DNA from: Gemmatimonadaceae bacterium
GTDB taxonomy: Bacteria; Gemmatimonadota; Gemmatimonadetes; Gemmatimonadales; Gemmatimonadaceae
NCBI GenBank assembly: GCA_019752115.1
Contig: JAIEMN010000019.1
Span: 124,001-188,000, forward strand
DNA length: 64,000 bases
Reading direction: 5' to 3'
The translations under genes and the position numbers were made by a program. Positions within the stretch are counted from its first letter, which is position 1, and each line of letters opens with the position of its first letter. Under the pieces are notes generated by a model. The model did not search any database, was not told the DNA's origin, and worked only from the letters and a program-made list of their open reading frames with translations. This document shows positions 16,933 to 24,707 of the stretch, piece by piece.

Positions 16933-17766
16933 CTAGCGCTCGTCGCCCTCGCCGTGCTCGCGGCCACCCGCGTGGCAGGCAATACAGTTGTCCAGATTCG
17001 ACGTTCGCACTTCGCCGCGGTGCTGCCGTGCCACGCGCGCCGGATCGTGCGCATGACAGCCGTAGCAGGTATAGGACTTGTAGTTGGACGGGTTCGTGTG
17101 GCACGTCGCGCACGGCACCGGCCGGCGGCTTCCGTGATCGAGCGGGAAGACGTCGTGCCGGATCTGCGCCCCCTGCCAGCTCGACGTGGTATGGCAGGCG
17201 GCGCAGTCAGTGCCCAGTGAGCCCTTGTGCGTATCATCCCGTTCGTGACAGCCGACGCAGGTGGTCGGTGTGCGCGCGAATGACAGTCGCCCACCGGTGC
17301 TCGTGTGGCAGCCGGCACACCGCACCGTGGCATGGGCGCCGTCCAGCGCGAACCCGAAGCGATCATGCTGACGCGCGAGCCCCTCGAGCGAGGCCCGCGT
17401 GGTGGTGCCGCCGCGATGCTCGTCGTGGCAGGCCAGACAGGGCGTGCGCGCCGCGAAGGCGGCATGCAGCGCGCTGCTGTCACGCTCCTCCGCCTGAATA
17501 TCGGTGTGGCACGTGCGGCACTGCGCGCTCATCGTGGTCGGCGACCACGGCGCCACGTGACAGGCGCCACATCGGGTCTCGAGCGCCGCGTGCGACGTCA
17601 CGCCACCGAACAGTTCGGGAGTGGAATCAACCGGCATCAGCGGCCCGGGCGAGACGATGGACGCGCCCCGCTGCTGCCAGACCGCGGCCAGAAGCACCAC
17701 ACACACGAAGATGGCGAACCAGCTGCTGCGGGGGACACGCGGACCAAAGGGAGCCGACGAGGACAT
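16933..17766 (-). CDS. periplasmic nonahaem cytochrome c, N-terminally anchored
   Basis: A 277-residue protein with nine CxxCH haem-attachment motifs: CGACH, CRTCH, CLACH, CAGCH, CVGCH, CAACH, CATCH, CYGCH and CIACH. The N-terminus has one hydrophobic segment (WFAIFVCVVLLAAVW), so it is an uncleaved anchor or signal with the haem domain in the periplasm. The motif pattern with many extra histidines recalls the cytochrome c3/c7-like and NapC-partner multihaem proteins, in which bis-His haems form a wire. It is the last gene of a minus-strand operon with a di-haem cytochrome b (7-base gap), an FAD reductase and a dicluster ferredoxin. ATG 17766 is chosen over an upstream in-frame start because the latter would precede the anchor with an arginine- and cysteine-rich shadow. 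Confidence 0.88.
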   Translation of the reverse strand: MSSSAPFGPRVPRSSWFAIFVCVVLLAAVWQQRGASIVSPGPLMPVDSTPELFGGVTSHAALETRCGACHVAPWSPTTMSAQCRTCHTDIQAEERDSSALHAAFAARTPCLACHDEHRGGTTTRASLEGLARQHDRFGFALDGAHATVRCAGCHTSTGGRLSFARTPTTCVGCHERDDTHKGSLGTDCAACHTTSSWQGAQIRHDVFPLDHGSRRPVPCATCHTNPSNYKSYTCYGCHAHDPARVARQHRGEVRTSNLDNCIACHAGGREHGEGDER

Positions 17767-17773
17767 GGTCACC

Positions 17774-18469
17774 TCAGCGCGTGAAGAGCGTGAAGTACAC
17801 CGACGCCACGATATGGGCGGCGGCAAGCACCCACAGCGCCGCCGACATCGGCACGTGGAGCATCCACCACACACTCAGCACAGCACGAACGGCGGCGATC
17901 GGGGCCGGCTGCGCAATGTCACGTCGTACCCCTTCCTGTTCGTGTCGCAGGGCCATCAGCTCGGCGTGCAAGACAGCTTCGCGCGCCGCATCGGGCGGCT
18001 CGCGTCGCGCGACTTCGGCCAATGCGGCCTCCACGCGGGCGAGTTCGGAGTCGAGCATGGCCAACTGCACGGGATGCGCCGTCGTCACGGCGCGCGGCAG
18101 CGACGCCAGCACGGCCCGCCCCACAACGCCGCTGGCCACCACCAGCACCATCGCGAGGGTGAGCACCCCCGCGAGGCCACGAAAGACGAAGCCGGAGTGC
18201 AGGAGCACGAGATAGGGACCGAGCAGACCAGCCGCCATGTGCCAGACCATCGCGGTCGCCATGGAGACACTGCCGCCCGCCTCCTGATGCTTGCGCCACG
18301 TGTAGCCAAAGCCGGCCCAGAGCATCAGCAGGACACCGACGATCCCCAGGCCGTGGCCGAGCGGCGAGGAAGCCCACGAGGTGGCCGCATCGTGCCGCAG
18401 TGCGTAGAGCAGCGTGGCCAACACGGCGACGCCCAGCCCCATGATGATCTCACCGAGTCGCGTCGCCAT
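17774..18469 (-). CDS. di-haem cytochrome b-like integral membrane protein
   Basis: A 231-residue membrane protein with five hydrophobic segments (about residues 9-25, 40-58, 72-92, 98-120, 200-225). Two helices carry histidine pairs spaced exactly 14 residues apart, H77/H91 and H205/H219, the spacing by which cytochrome b helices ligate two haems. Between helices four and five lies a charged, alanine- and glutamate-rich segment (about 138-185) likely to be a cytoplasmic or periplasmic coiled coil. It is not clearly a member of a named family. The start ATG 18469 follows the FAD reductase stop by one base, so translation is coupled. It most likely passes electrons from the cytoplasmic flavoprotein to the nonahaem cytochrome encoded next. 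Confidence 0.75.
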   Translation of the reverse strand: MATRLGEIIMGLGVAVLATLLYALRHDAATSWASSPLGHGLGIVGVLLMLWAGFGYTWRKHQEAGGSVSMATAMVWHMAAGLLGPYLVLLHSGFVFRGLAGVLTLAMVLVVASGVVGRAVLASLPRAVTTAHPVQLAMLDSELARVEAALAEVARREPPDAAREAVLHAELMALRHEQEGVRRDIAQPAPIAAVRAVLSVWWMLHVPMSAALWVLAAAHIVASVYFTLFTR

Positions 18470-18470
18470 A

Positions 18471-19856
18471 TCACCGCCCGGACCGAGGATCGGTGACCCG
18501 ATGTCCATCCGGGTCATGCACATGCGACTCGCAGAACGCCAGCAGGCGATCGAGGGCGTCATCAGGCGCGGCATCGAGGAGCGGACGCAGTGCGGAGATA
18601 TCGACCTGCTCACCGATCAGATGCGCGAGCGGAACCGAGACCCGCTGATCGCCCATCACCACGGCGCCCACGATGCGTTGCCCGCTTACCACGACCCGCA
18701 GCCGGTCCTCATGGCGCGTGCCGCCGACGCTCCATGCGTCGGGATCGAGCTGCCACCGCTCGCTTTGGCCGCGCGTGAGCGTCAGCAGATCCGGATCGGC
18801 GGCACCACCCACGGCGCCGATGATCGTCGTGGTCACGCCTGCCACGCGGGTCACGTTGAGCGGGGGGTGCTGACGAAGCACGAGGCCGAGCCCCGCCATG
18901 TTGTAGCCGGCGGTGCGCCCCTGCGCGAGCGCGCTGCTCCAGAGCGTGTCGAGCTGCGCGGTGCGCGTGATCGGGTCGTACACCTGGGCACAGTCGCCGG
19001 CCGCGTAGATGCCGTCGTGGCTCGTTTCGAGCCGCTCGTTCGTGCGGATGCCGCGCTCCACCACCAGCCCGGCCTGCCGCGCCAACTCGGTGCGCGGCCG
19101 GACACCAATGGCCACCGCGAGCAGATCGGCGGGAATCGTGCGCCCTTCGTTCGTGCGCACGCCGACGAGCCGCCCGTTCACGCCGAGCGCCTCGCGAATG
19201 CTCGTGTTGCGATGCAGGGTCACGCCGCGCGCCGTGAGGCGAGACTCGACGATCGCCGATTCCACGCGGTCGAACACTTTGCTCCAATAGCGTTCCCCAC
19301 GCAGCAGGTAGTGCGTCGGCACCCCGCGAGCGTGCAACCCGTCCACCAGCTCGAGCGCGGTGGAGCCACCGCCCACCACCACGGCGGCCTTGGCCGTTCG
19401 GGCCCGGGCAATGAGCGCTTCGGTATCCGACAGCCCATCGAGACGCATCACACCATCGAGCGACCCGCCGGCGAAATCGGGCGCCGTGGACGCCGCCCCA
19501 GTGGCGAGGAGCAGTGTGTCGTAGGTCAGGGTGTGCCCATCGGTCAGCTGCAGCTTGTGCGCTTCGGGGAGCAGTGCGTTCACCCGCGCCACGCGGCGCT
19601 CGAGGCGCAGCAGCTCGATCTGTGCGTCGGTGCGGATCAGCAGCCGCTCGGCCGGCAGTTCGCCGGTCAGGCGATAGGCGAGTGCCGGACGCGAGTAGAA
19701 CCCCGCATCCTCATCGCCAATCATGGTGATCCGGGCACGATCATCGACGTCGCGGATCGCCTCGGCGGCGCTCAGCGCCGCGATGCCGGTGCCGATGATG
19801 ACGTGATGGCGCACGCGTTCACGCGCGCCGTCTGGTGTGGAGGGCGCGGCGATCAT
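18471..19856 (-). CDS. FAD/NAD(P)-dependent pyridine nucleotide-disulfide-type oxidoreductase
   Basis: A 461-residue flavoprotein with two dinucleotide-binding folds: FAD site HHVIIGTGIAALSAAEAI near the N-terminus, NAD(P) site AVVVGGGSTALELVDGL in the middle, and the second FAD contact GIYAAGDCAQVYD. The layout is that of the NirB/rubredoxin-reductase group of NAD(P)H-dependent reductases; no redox-active CxxC is present, so it is not a disulfide reductase. ATG 19856 overlaps the stop of the upstream ferredoxin (ATGA), and the downstream cytochrome b starts one base after this stop. I infer a soluble or membrane-associated electron entry point between NAD(P)H, the ferredoxin and the cytochrome b. 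Confidence 0.85.
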   Translation of the reverse strand: MIAAPSTPDGARERVRHHVIIGTGIAALSAAEAIRDVDDRARITMIGDEDAGFYSRPALAYRLTGELPAERLLIRTDAQIELLRLERRVARVNALLPEAHKLQLTDGHTLTYDTLLLATGAASTAPDFAGGSLDGVMRLDGLSDTEALIARARTAKAAVVVGGGSTALELVDGLHARGVPTHYLLRGERYWSKVFDRVESAIVESRLTARGVTLHRNTSIREALGVNGRLVGVRTNEGRTIPADLLAVAIGVRPRTELARQAGLVVERGIRTNERLETSHDGIYAAGDCAQVYDPITRTAQLDTLWSSALAQGRTAGYNMAGLGLVLRQHPPLNVTRVAGVTTTIIGAVGGAADPDLLTLTRGQSERWQLDPDAWSVGGTRHEDRLRVVVSGQRIVGAVVMGDQRVSVPLAHLIGEQVDISALRPLLDAAPDDALDRLLAFCESHVHDPDGHRVTDPRSGR

Positions 19857-20161
19857 GGGCGCGCCTCCAGGTCGCGAAACGCCAACGTGCCGCGCGGGCA
19901 GCGGGCGACGCAGCTCCCGCAGAGCACACAGCGGGCGTCGGTGACCGCGCGGCCATCGCGTGCATACGCGCGCACATCGATCCCGCTTGGGCAATTGTGC
20001 GAGCAGAGGCCACACTGCACGCAGCGCCCCGACTCGGCCATCACGATGCCACGTGCGAGCAAACGGACGCGCGTGGCATCGGTTGGGAGGCCAACGAGGG
20101 CCGTAGTGTGGGCATTCCGACGAATCGAACGCATGACATGATCCTGTGCTGGATGCTGCAT
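19853..20161 (-). CDS. dicluster 4Fe-4S ferredoxin
   Basis: About 102 residues. Two complete cluster motifs are visible, CVQCGLCSHNCPSG and CVLCGSCVARCPRG, i.e. CxxCxxCxxxCP twice, typical of 2[4Fe-4S] ferredoxin domains. The N-terminal 50 residues before the clusters are basic and may contact a partner. ATG 20161 is used; ATG 20134 (MRSIRRNAHTT) is an alternative. It is the first gene of the redox operon and its stop overlaps the FAD reductase start by ATGA, giving tight stoichiometric coupling. Role: low-potential one-electron carrier for the FAD subunit; direction of electron flow unknown. Confidence 0.85.
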   Translation of the reverse strand: MQHPAQDHVMRSIRRNAHTTALVGLPTDATRVRLLARGIVMAESGRCVQCGLCSHNCPSGIDVRAYARDGRAVTDARCVLCGSCVARCPRGTLAFRDLEARP

Positions 20162-20298
20162 GGTACGACCCACCGATGAACCCACCGTGAAGGGTGTGTG
20201 AATCAGGGATGAACGGCATGGCGAGGTCCGAGTGTGGCAGTGACGCCACTCGTCACAGTCCGGGCCCGCTTGCGCACGCATCGCCCGATCGCGAGGCT

Positions 20299-20327
20299 AC
20301 AGGTGTCGTGAAGTCCCCTTCACCTGT
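20299..20327 (+). promoter_or_regulatory. hairpin in the leader of the cyanophycinase-like gene
   Basis: ACAGGTG (20299-20305) can pair with CACCTGT (20321-20327); an alternative inner stem GTGAAG/CTTCAC is mutually exclusive with it. CTTTTC follows directly, so it resembles a weak terminator or attenuator 17 bases before the ATG at 20344. Confidence 0.35.
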
Positions 20328-20343
20328 CTTTTCGGAGCCCCTG

Positions 20344-21396
20344 ATGTCCTCCCGCCTCCTGCCTGCGGCGAGCGCCGCACTCGTGCTCGCGCTCGTCGGT
20401 GCCTGTGCTGCTCCCGCCGACGTCGCGGCGCCTGAGGCGCGGCTCGCCAAGGCCCCCGCGCCAGACGTGGAGACGTATGTCACGGGGATCCCGAACGCGT
20501 CGAGCACGCCGCTCGGTGGCGTCTACCTCGCCGGTGGCGGCGTCGATGATGATGGCGGCATGGGCTGGCTCGTGCGCCAGGGCGGCGTGGCGGGCACCAA
20601 CCGGAAAGGCGTCTCGTATTACGGCGATGTGGTCGTGCTGCGCACCAGCGGCAGCAAGGGCTACAACAGCTGGATCGACCGGCTCGGCGCCAACTCGGTG
20701 ACGACGCTCGTGATCAACACGATCGCCGGCGCGAACAGCGACAGCGTGGAAGCCGCGATCAATCGCGCCGAAGTGATCTTTCTCGCCGGCGGCGATCAGT
20801 CCACGTATGTGAATCTCTGGACGGGCACGAAGCTCCAGCGTGCCGTCAATGCCCGGGTCGCCCTCGGGTACCCGATCGGCGGCACGAGCGCCGGCCTCGC
20901 CGCCCTCCCGCAGTACATCTACTCGGCGCAGTTCGCGTCCACCACGTCGGCGATGGCACTCGCCAATCCCTACGACGGTTCGATCACGTTCGCGCAGCGC
21001 CTGTTCACGGTGCCCCTCCTTTCGGGGCTCATCACCGACTCGCACTTCGTCACCCGTGATCGCATGGGGCGCTTCTACACCTTCCTCGCGCGCCTGCAGG
21101 CCGATGGCCTGACCAGCACGCCCCGCGGCCTCGGCGTCGACGAAGGCTCCGGCGTCGGCATCGCCGCAAATGGCCAGGCCACGGTGTACGGGACCGGCAA
21201 CGGCGCGTATCTCGTCACCCCGACGGCGCGCGCGACCAGCACGCTCGTGGTACCGCTGACGTACGACCCGATGACGGTGGTGAGGGTGCCGGTAGGGGCG
21301 ACGTTCAATGCGGCGACGTTCAGCGCGAGTGGTCCGACATATTCGATTTGGGCGAATGGCGGTGTGCTGAATTCGTCGACGGGAGTGATCTACTGA
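20344..21396 (+). CDS. secreted lipoprotein of the cyanophycinase-like peptidase S51 family
   Basis: A 350-residue protein. The leader ends in the lipobox LVGAC (Cys about residue 21), so it is probably lipid-anchored. The catalytic fold of the S51 peptidases (cyanophycinase, dipeptidase E) is marked by the strand FLAGGDQSTYV and the nucleophile elbow GGTSAGLAA with the serine at about residue 182; ITDSHFVTRDRMGR supplies the conserved DxHF-type segment. Cyanophycinases cleave beta-Asp-Arg dipeptides from cyanophycin; since no cyanophycin synthetase is seen, it may serve other beta-linked or dipeptide substrates outside the cell. ATG 20344 is preceded by GGAG. The frame upstream to 20194 is shadow. 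Confidence 0.85.
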   Translation: MSSRLLPAASAALVLALVGACAAPADVAAPEARLAKAPAPDVETYVTGIPNASSTPLGGVYLAGGGVDDDGGMGWLVRQGGVAGTNRKGVSYYGDVVVLRTSGSKGYNSWIDRLGANSVTTLVINTIAGANSDSVEAAINRAEVIFLAGGDQSTYVNLWTGTKLQRAVNARVALGYPIGGTSAGLAALPQYIYSAQFASTTSAMALANPYDGSITFAQRLFTVPLLSGLITDSHFVTRDRMGRFYTFLARLQADGLTSTPRGLGVDEGSGVGIAANGQATVYGTGNGAYLVTPTARATSTLVVPLTYDPMTVVRVPVGATFNAATFSASGPTYSIWANGGVLNSSTGVIY

Positions 21397-21412
21397 GCGA
21401 CTGAGACGTGAG

Positions 21413-21528
21413 GAACCCCTCAGGCATCAGGAGGGGGGACGAAAGGGAGTGGGCGTCAGGACTGCGGTAAGCTCCGCCGTCCTGACGCCCACTCCCTTTC
21501 GTCCTACCCCCTGATATCTGAGGGGTTC
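21413..21528. repeat. long imperfect hairpin (50-base arms) between convergent genes
   Basis: Arms 21413-21462 and 21479-21528 pair at about 45 of 50 positions, including 26 consecutive perfect pairs next to the loop; the 16-base loop can itself fold (GCGG with CCGC). It starts 16 bases after the cyanophycinase-like stop and ends 31 bases before the convergent FAH gene stop, so it can act as a bidirectional terminator, but it is far longer than a usual intrinsic terminator and has no T tract. Confidence 0.85.
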
Positions 21529-21559
21529 AACTCACCACTCACATCTCAGATCTGAGTGG

Positions 21560-22378
21560 TCACTTCCGCTGCGCCACCGGATTCCTCAGCACTCCCACCT
21601 GCTCCAACTCCACTTCCACCACATCGCCGCTCTTCATCTGCCGCGTCGTGCCCGGGGTGCCGCTGTAGATCACATCGCCCGGTTCCAGCGTCACATAGCG
21701 GCTGATGTAGCTCACGATCTCGGCGACGTTGAAAATCAGATCCTTCGTGCGCTGCGACTGGACGATCTGACCGTTCAACCGCGTCTGCAGCAGCAGGTCA
21801 TCGTAGTTCACGCCGCGTACGATCACGGGGCCCAACGGGCCGAAGGTATCGGCGGCCTTGGCGCGGAACCACTGCAGGTCGTTTTTCTGCCAGTCGCGCT
21901 CCGACACGTCGTTGCCGGTCGTCACGCCAAAGACATACTCCTTGGCCTTGTCCATCGGCACGTTCTGCGCGCGCTTGCCGATGACGAGGACCATCTCGCC
22001 TTCGTAGTGCACGTTGTTCGCATCGGGCGGAATGATGACCGTGTCGTTGTGCGCGATGATCGACGTCGGCAACTTGGCGAAGAGCCCCGGATAGGCGGCC
22101 GCCGGGCGCTCCCCCAGATGCGTCTGATAGTTGAGCCCCACGGCGATCACCTTCGACGGGACGGCCGGCGCGAGGAGCTTCACCTTGGCGCGCGCGACCT
22201 TCACCCCGGTCGGCGTGGCGTTCACCCACGGTGCGCCGCGCAGCTGCACGATCTGATCACCGTCCAGGCGGCCGTACGAGATCGTCGCCCCTTGCTGATA
22301 GCGCACAAACTCCTGCTTCTGCGCCAGCACCAGAGAAGGCACGGCGAGCAATGCCGCCAGCAGAACACCACGGGTCAT
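21560..22378 (-). CDS. fumarylacetoacetate hydrolase-fold protein with signal peptide
   Basis: A 272-residue protein of the FAH family (FAHD1, HpaG, HpcE relatives), which use a divalent metal to cleave carbon-carbon bonds or decarboxylate 2-oxo acids. Metal ligands are visible in VHYEGEMVLVIGKRA (the ExE pair), TTGNDVSERDWQ (Asp), and the catalytic His within HNDTV; VIYSGTPGTT near the C-terminus is the conserved GTP segment. The odd feature is a textbook signal peptide (GVLLAALLAVPSLVLAQ), since the family is normally cytoplasmic. Start ATG 22378 has GAGG eight bases upstream. A small membrane protein gene follows upstream on the same strand with a 10-base gap. Confidence 0.85.
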   Translation of the reverse strand: MTRGVLLAALLAVPSLVLAQKQEFVRYQQGATISYGRLDGDQIVQLRGAPWVNATPTGVKVARAKVKLLAPAVPSKVIAVGLNYQTHLGERPAAAYPGLFAKLPTSIIAHNDTVIIPPDANNVHYEGEMVLVIGKRAQNVPMDKAKEYVFGVTTGNDVSERDWQKNDLQWFRAKAADTFGPLGPVIVRGVNYDDLLLQTRLNGQIVQSQRTKDLIFNVAEIVSYISRYVTLEPGDVIYSGTPGTTRQMKSGDVVEVELEQVGVLRNPVAQRK

Positions 22379-22388
22379 GGAGAAAGCC

Positions 22389-22811
22389 TCAGGGTTCGAA
22401 GGTGATGACGGCCAGCACGACGGCCGTCAGCGCGCACAACAGATTGAATCTGCCCAGCAGCTGGATGCGCGCGATGGCCGCGGCGTCGCCCTGCATGGCC
22501 TTGCGGCGATGCATGTGAATGACGCCCACGGAGAGCGTGAGCAAGAGCACCGCGGCGAGCTTGGCGTGAAAGGTGCCCGGCAGTGGCGCAAAGCCGCCGT
22601 GCTTGGTGAACACCATGGTCAGCCCGGTGACCCACAGCAACGGCAGGCCGATATCGCCCAGCCGCCCCATCGCAAAGGCCGCCCGCCCCAGCGGCGGCCG
22701 TTCGGCCGGCGCCGCCGCGGCGATGACACGGGCGAGAATGAGATTCGCAAACGGGACCGCGAGCCCCAGCGCGAGGCCCAGCAGGTGCAGGATCAGCAGC
22801 AGCTTGTTCAT
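22389..22811 (-). CDS. four-helix membrane protein, unknown function
   Basis: A 140-residue protein made of four hydrophobic segments (about 2-28, 52-68, 84-104, 118-136). Histidines in LLILHLLGLALG, MVFTKHGG, TFHAKLAAV and VIHMHRR suggest possible haem or metal binding, as in CopD-like and DUF2269-type membrane proteins, but I cannot assign it firmly. Its start overlaps the stop of the upstream serine hydrolase gene by ATGA, and the exported FAH-fold gene follows 10 bases after its stop, so the genes from 25568 down to 21560 look like one transcription unit. Confidence 0.65.
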   Translation of the reverse strand: MNKLLLILHLLGLALGLAVPFANLILARVIAAAAPAERPPLGRAAFAMGRLGDIGLPLLWVTGLTMVFTKHGGFAPLPGTFHAKLAAVLLLTLSVGVIHMHRRKAMQGDAAAIARIQLLGRFNLLCALTAVVLAVITFEP

Positions 22812-24070
22812 CGCCGCCGGCTCTTGGTCAGGGCCGCATAGGTGAGGAACTGCACCCGAGCGACGATGTCACTCGCGATGGGGAGCTGGTTGATCATCAC
22901 GACCATCGTGAGGCCTTCGACCGGATCGACCTTGTAGTTGGACCCGTAGGCACCGCCCCACCCCCAGGTGCCGGCCGACGAGGCATTCGAGGCCCCATAG
23001 CTCTCGATCGTTTCGAAGCCGAAGCCGAAGCCGACGCCCGCGCCGTGCAGCGCGCCCACCTGATTGCTAGTCATCAGACCGACGGTATGGGGCGCCAGAT
23101 ACTGTCGGCCAGCCCAGGTACCGCCATGGGCGAGCATCTGCAGGAAGCGAGCATAGTCGCGTGCGGTGCTGAGCAGCCCCGCGCCGCCCGCAAAGCTCAC
23201 GCGTGGACCGTCGAGATAGTGCCCCTGCCCCGTGATCGGATCGTCCGAGCGCACAGCCTTGCCGTCACGACTCATGTACACGGTCACGAGGCGATCGCGT
23301 TCGGCGGGCGGCAGATAGAAGTACGTGTTCTTCATGCCCAGCGGCCTGGTGATGCGCTCGGCGATGAACTGGTCGAGCGGCATACCACTCGCACGCTCCA
23401 CCACGCAGCCGAGAACATCGGTGTTGTAGCCGTACACCCACGCCTCACCGGGCTGCGCTACAAACGGCAGCGTGCCGAGGGTGTCCATCGTCGCGCAGAT
23501 CGGCTCGGTCTTGTTGGCGGTGTACCACCCGGGTCCCTGCGCCGGCCCCAAGCCCTTCGCGCGATAGCGTTCCGCGACGATGGCATCGGTGCCATACGAG
23601 ATACCGGCGGTGTGCGTGAGCAGATCCCGGATGGTGATCGCGCGCCGCGCGGGCACGATGGCGATGCCGGTGTCGCGCTTCACGGCGACCGAGGTGCGCG
23701 CAAACGTCGGCATGAAGCGACTCACCGGCGTCGTCGGAAGAAACTTCCCTTCCTCCATGAGCATCAGCGTGGCGACGCTCGTGAGCGCCTTGCTCTGCGA
23801 GGCAATCCGGAAGATCGCATCGGTCGTCATCGGACGCTTTGCGTCTCGATCCCGCCACCCCGCCGCACGCTCGTAGACCACCTGATCGTCACGCAGGACG
23901 AGCACCACCGCACCGGCGATCTCCTCCCGGGCCACGGCCGCATCGAGGGCGCTGTCGATGCGAGCGAGGCGGGCGGTGGAGAAGCCGAGCGTCGCGGCGG
24001 CGGGCTTGGGCTGCGCATGCGCCGTGGTCACGCCAAGCAGCGCGACCGCGACCGCGCGCCCCGATGACAT
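22808..24070 (-). CDS. secreted serine hydrolase of the beta-lactamase (class C/PBP4*) family
   Basis: About 420 residues with a signal peptide (AVAVALLGVTTAHAQ). The serine nucleophile and lysine are in RIASQSKALTSVA (SxxK), the second motif is YGYNTDVLG (YxN), and a histidine-glycine segment near the C-terminus supplies the third. This family includes D-aminopeptidases, esterases and penicillin-binding-like hydrolases; a true beta-lactamase role is not implied. ATG 24070 is preferred because GGAG lies four bases before it; GTG 24085, overlapping the upstream stop, is an alternative. It sits between the PEBP-like gene upstream and the small membrane protein gene downstream, both coupled. Confidence 0.85.
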   Translation of the reverse strand: MSSGRAVAVALLGVTTAHAQPKPAAATLGFSTARLARIDSALDAAVAREEIAGAVVLVLRDDQVVYERAAGWRDRDAKRPMTTDAIFRIASQSKALTSVATLMLMEEGKFLPTTPVSRFMPTFARTSVAVKRDTGIAIVPARRAITIRDLLTHTAGISYGTDAIVAERYRAKGLGPAQGPGWYTANKTEPICATMDTLGTLPFVAQPGEAWVYGYNTDVLGCVVERASGMPLDQFIAERITRPLGMKNTYFYLPPAERDRLVTVYMSRDGKAVRSDDPITGQGHYLDGPRVSFAGGAGLLSTARDYARFLQMLAHGGTWAGRQYLAPHTVGLMTSNQVGALHGAGVGFGFGFETIESYGASNASSAGTWGWGGAYGSNYKVDPVEGLTMVVMINQLPIASDIVARVQFLTYAALTKSRRR

Positions 24071-24081
24071 CACACTCCGCC

Positions 24082-24696
24082 TCACGGCGCCGGCCGCCGA
24101 TAGAGCCCCACCAGCACGCCCTTCCCGCGCACATGACCCGCGATCTGCTTCATCACCTCCGAACGCGTGAGCGGCGGGCTCATGGTCGTCGGCACCACAT
24201 TCACCACATTGTCGAGCGCATAGAGCTCGAAGACGTAGTGATGCGCGGGCCCCGTGCTCGGCGCCGCCGGGCCACGATAGCGCGGGCCGCTCGCGCTGAT
24301 CTGCCGAGCACCGTCTTCGAGAATTGCGCCACTCGGCACCCCCGCCGGCAGCGACGTGGCGGTGCCGGGGATGTTCCAGACCAGCCAGTGGAGCAGATCA
24401 TCCGTGCCGTCGCCCAACGCGGCGTCGGCGTCGTGCACCAGCAGCACGAAACTGCGCGTGGAATCGGGCGCCCCACTCCAGCTGAGTGGCGGCGACACAT
24501 CACGCCCGGGCTGGGCATTGGCCTCGGGGATCATCCCGCCGTCGGTGAAGGCGCTCGAGGTCAGGGTGATGACCCGCATCGCCGCCCGCGGCGGATTGGC
24601 CGGCTGCGCGGGGCGGGCGGGTTGGGCGGGCGTCTGCGCCTGGGCCGTGGGCCACGCCACGCACAGCGCGAGGGCAAGGAGCGCGAATCGGTGCAT
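24082..24696 (-). CDS. secreted YbhB/YbcL-type phosphatidylethanolamine-binding protein (PEBP)
   Basis: About 204 residues with signal peptide (LLALALCVAWPTAQAQ) and a proline/alanine linker, then the PEBP fold: SSAFTDGGMIP, DVSPPLSWSG (family DxSPxLxW), FVLLVHDADA, LLHWLVWNIPG and GPAHHYVFELYAL. Bacterial members bind phosphorylated ligands or inhibit proteases, but no precise role is established for most. ATG 24696 gives the proper signal peptide; the frame is open to 24741 only as overlap with the upstream DUF1028 gene, whose stop is at 24708. The downstream serine hydrolase starts within a few bases of this stop. Confidence 0.85.
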   Translation of the reverse strand: MHRFALLALALCVAWPTAQAQTPAQPARPAQPANPPRAAMRVITLTSSAFTDGGMIPEANAQPGRDVSPPLSWSGAPDSTRSFVLLVHDADAALGDGTDDLLHWLVWNIPGTATSLPAGVPSGAILEDGARQISASGPRYRGPAAPSTGPAHHYVFELYALDNVVNVVPTTMSPPLTRSEVMKQIAGHVRGKGVLVGLYRRPAP

Positions 24697-24707
24697 GATC
24701 GGCGCCC

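Noticed and set aside
22808-24070. Calling the serine hydrolase a beta-lactamase resistance gene
   Set aside because: SxxK and YxN are shared by esterases and peptidases; the context of secreted hydrolases does not support antibiotic resistance.
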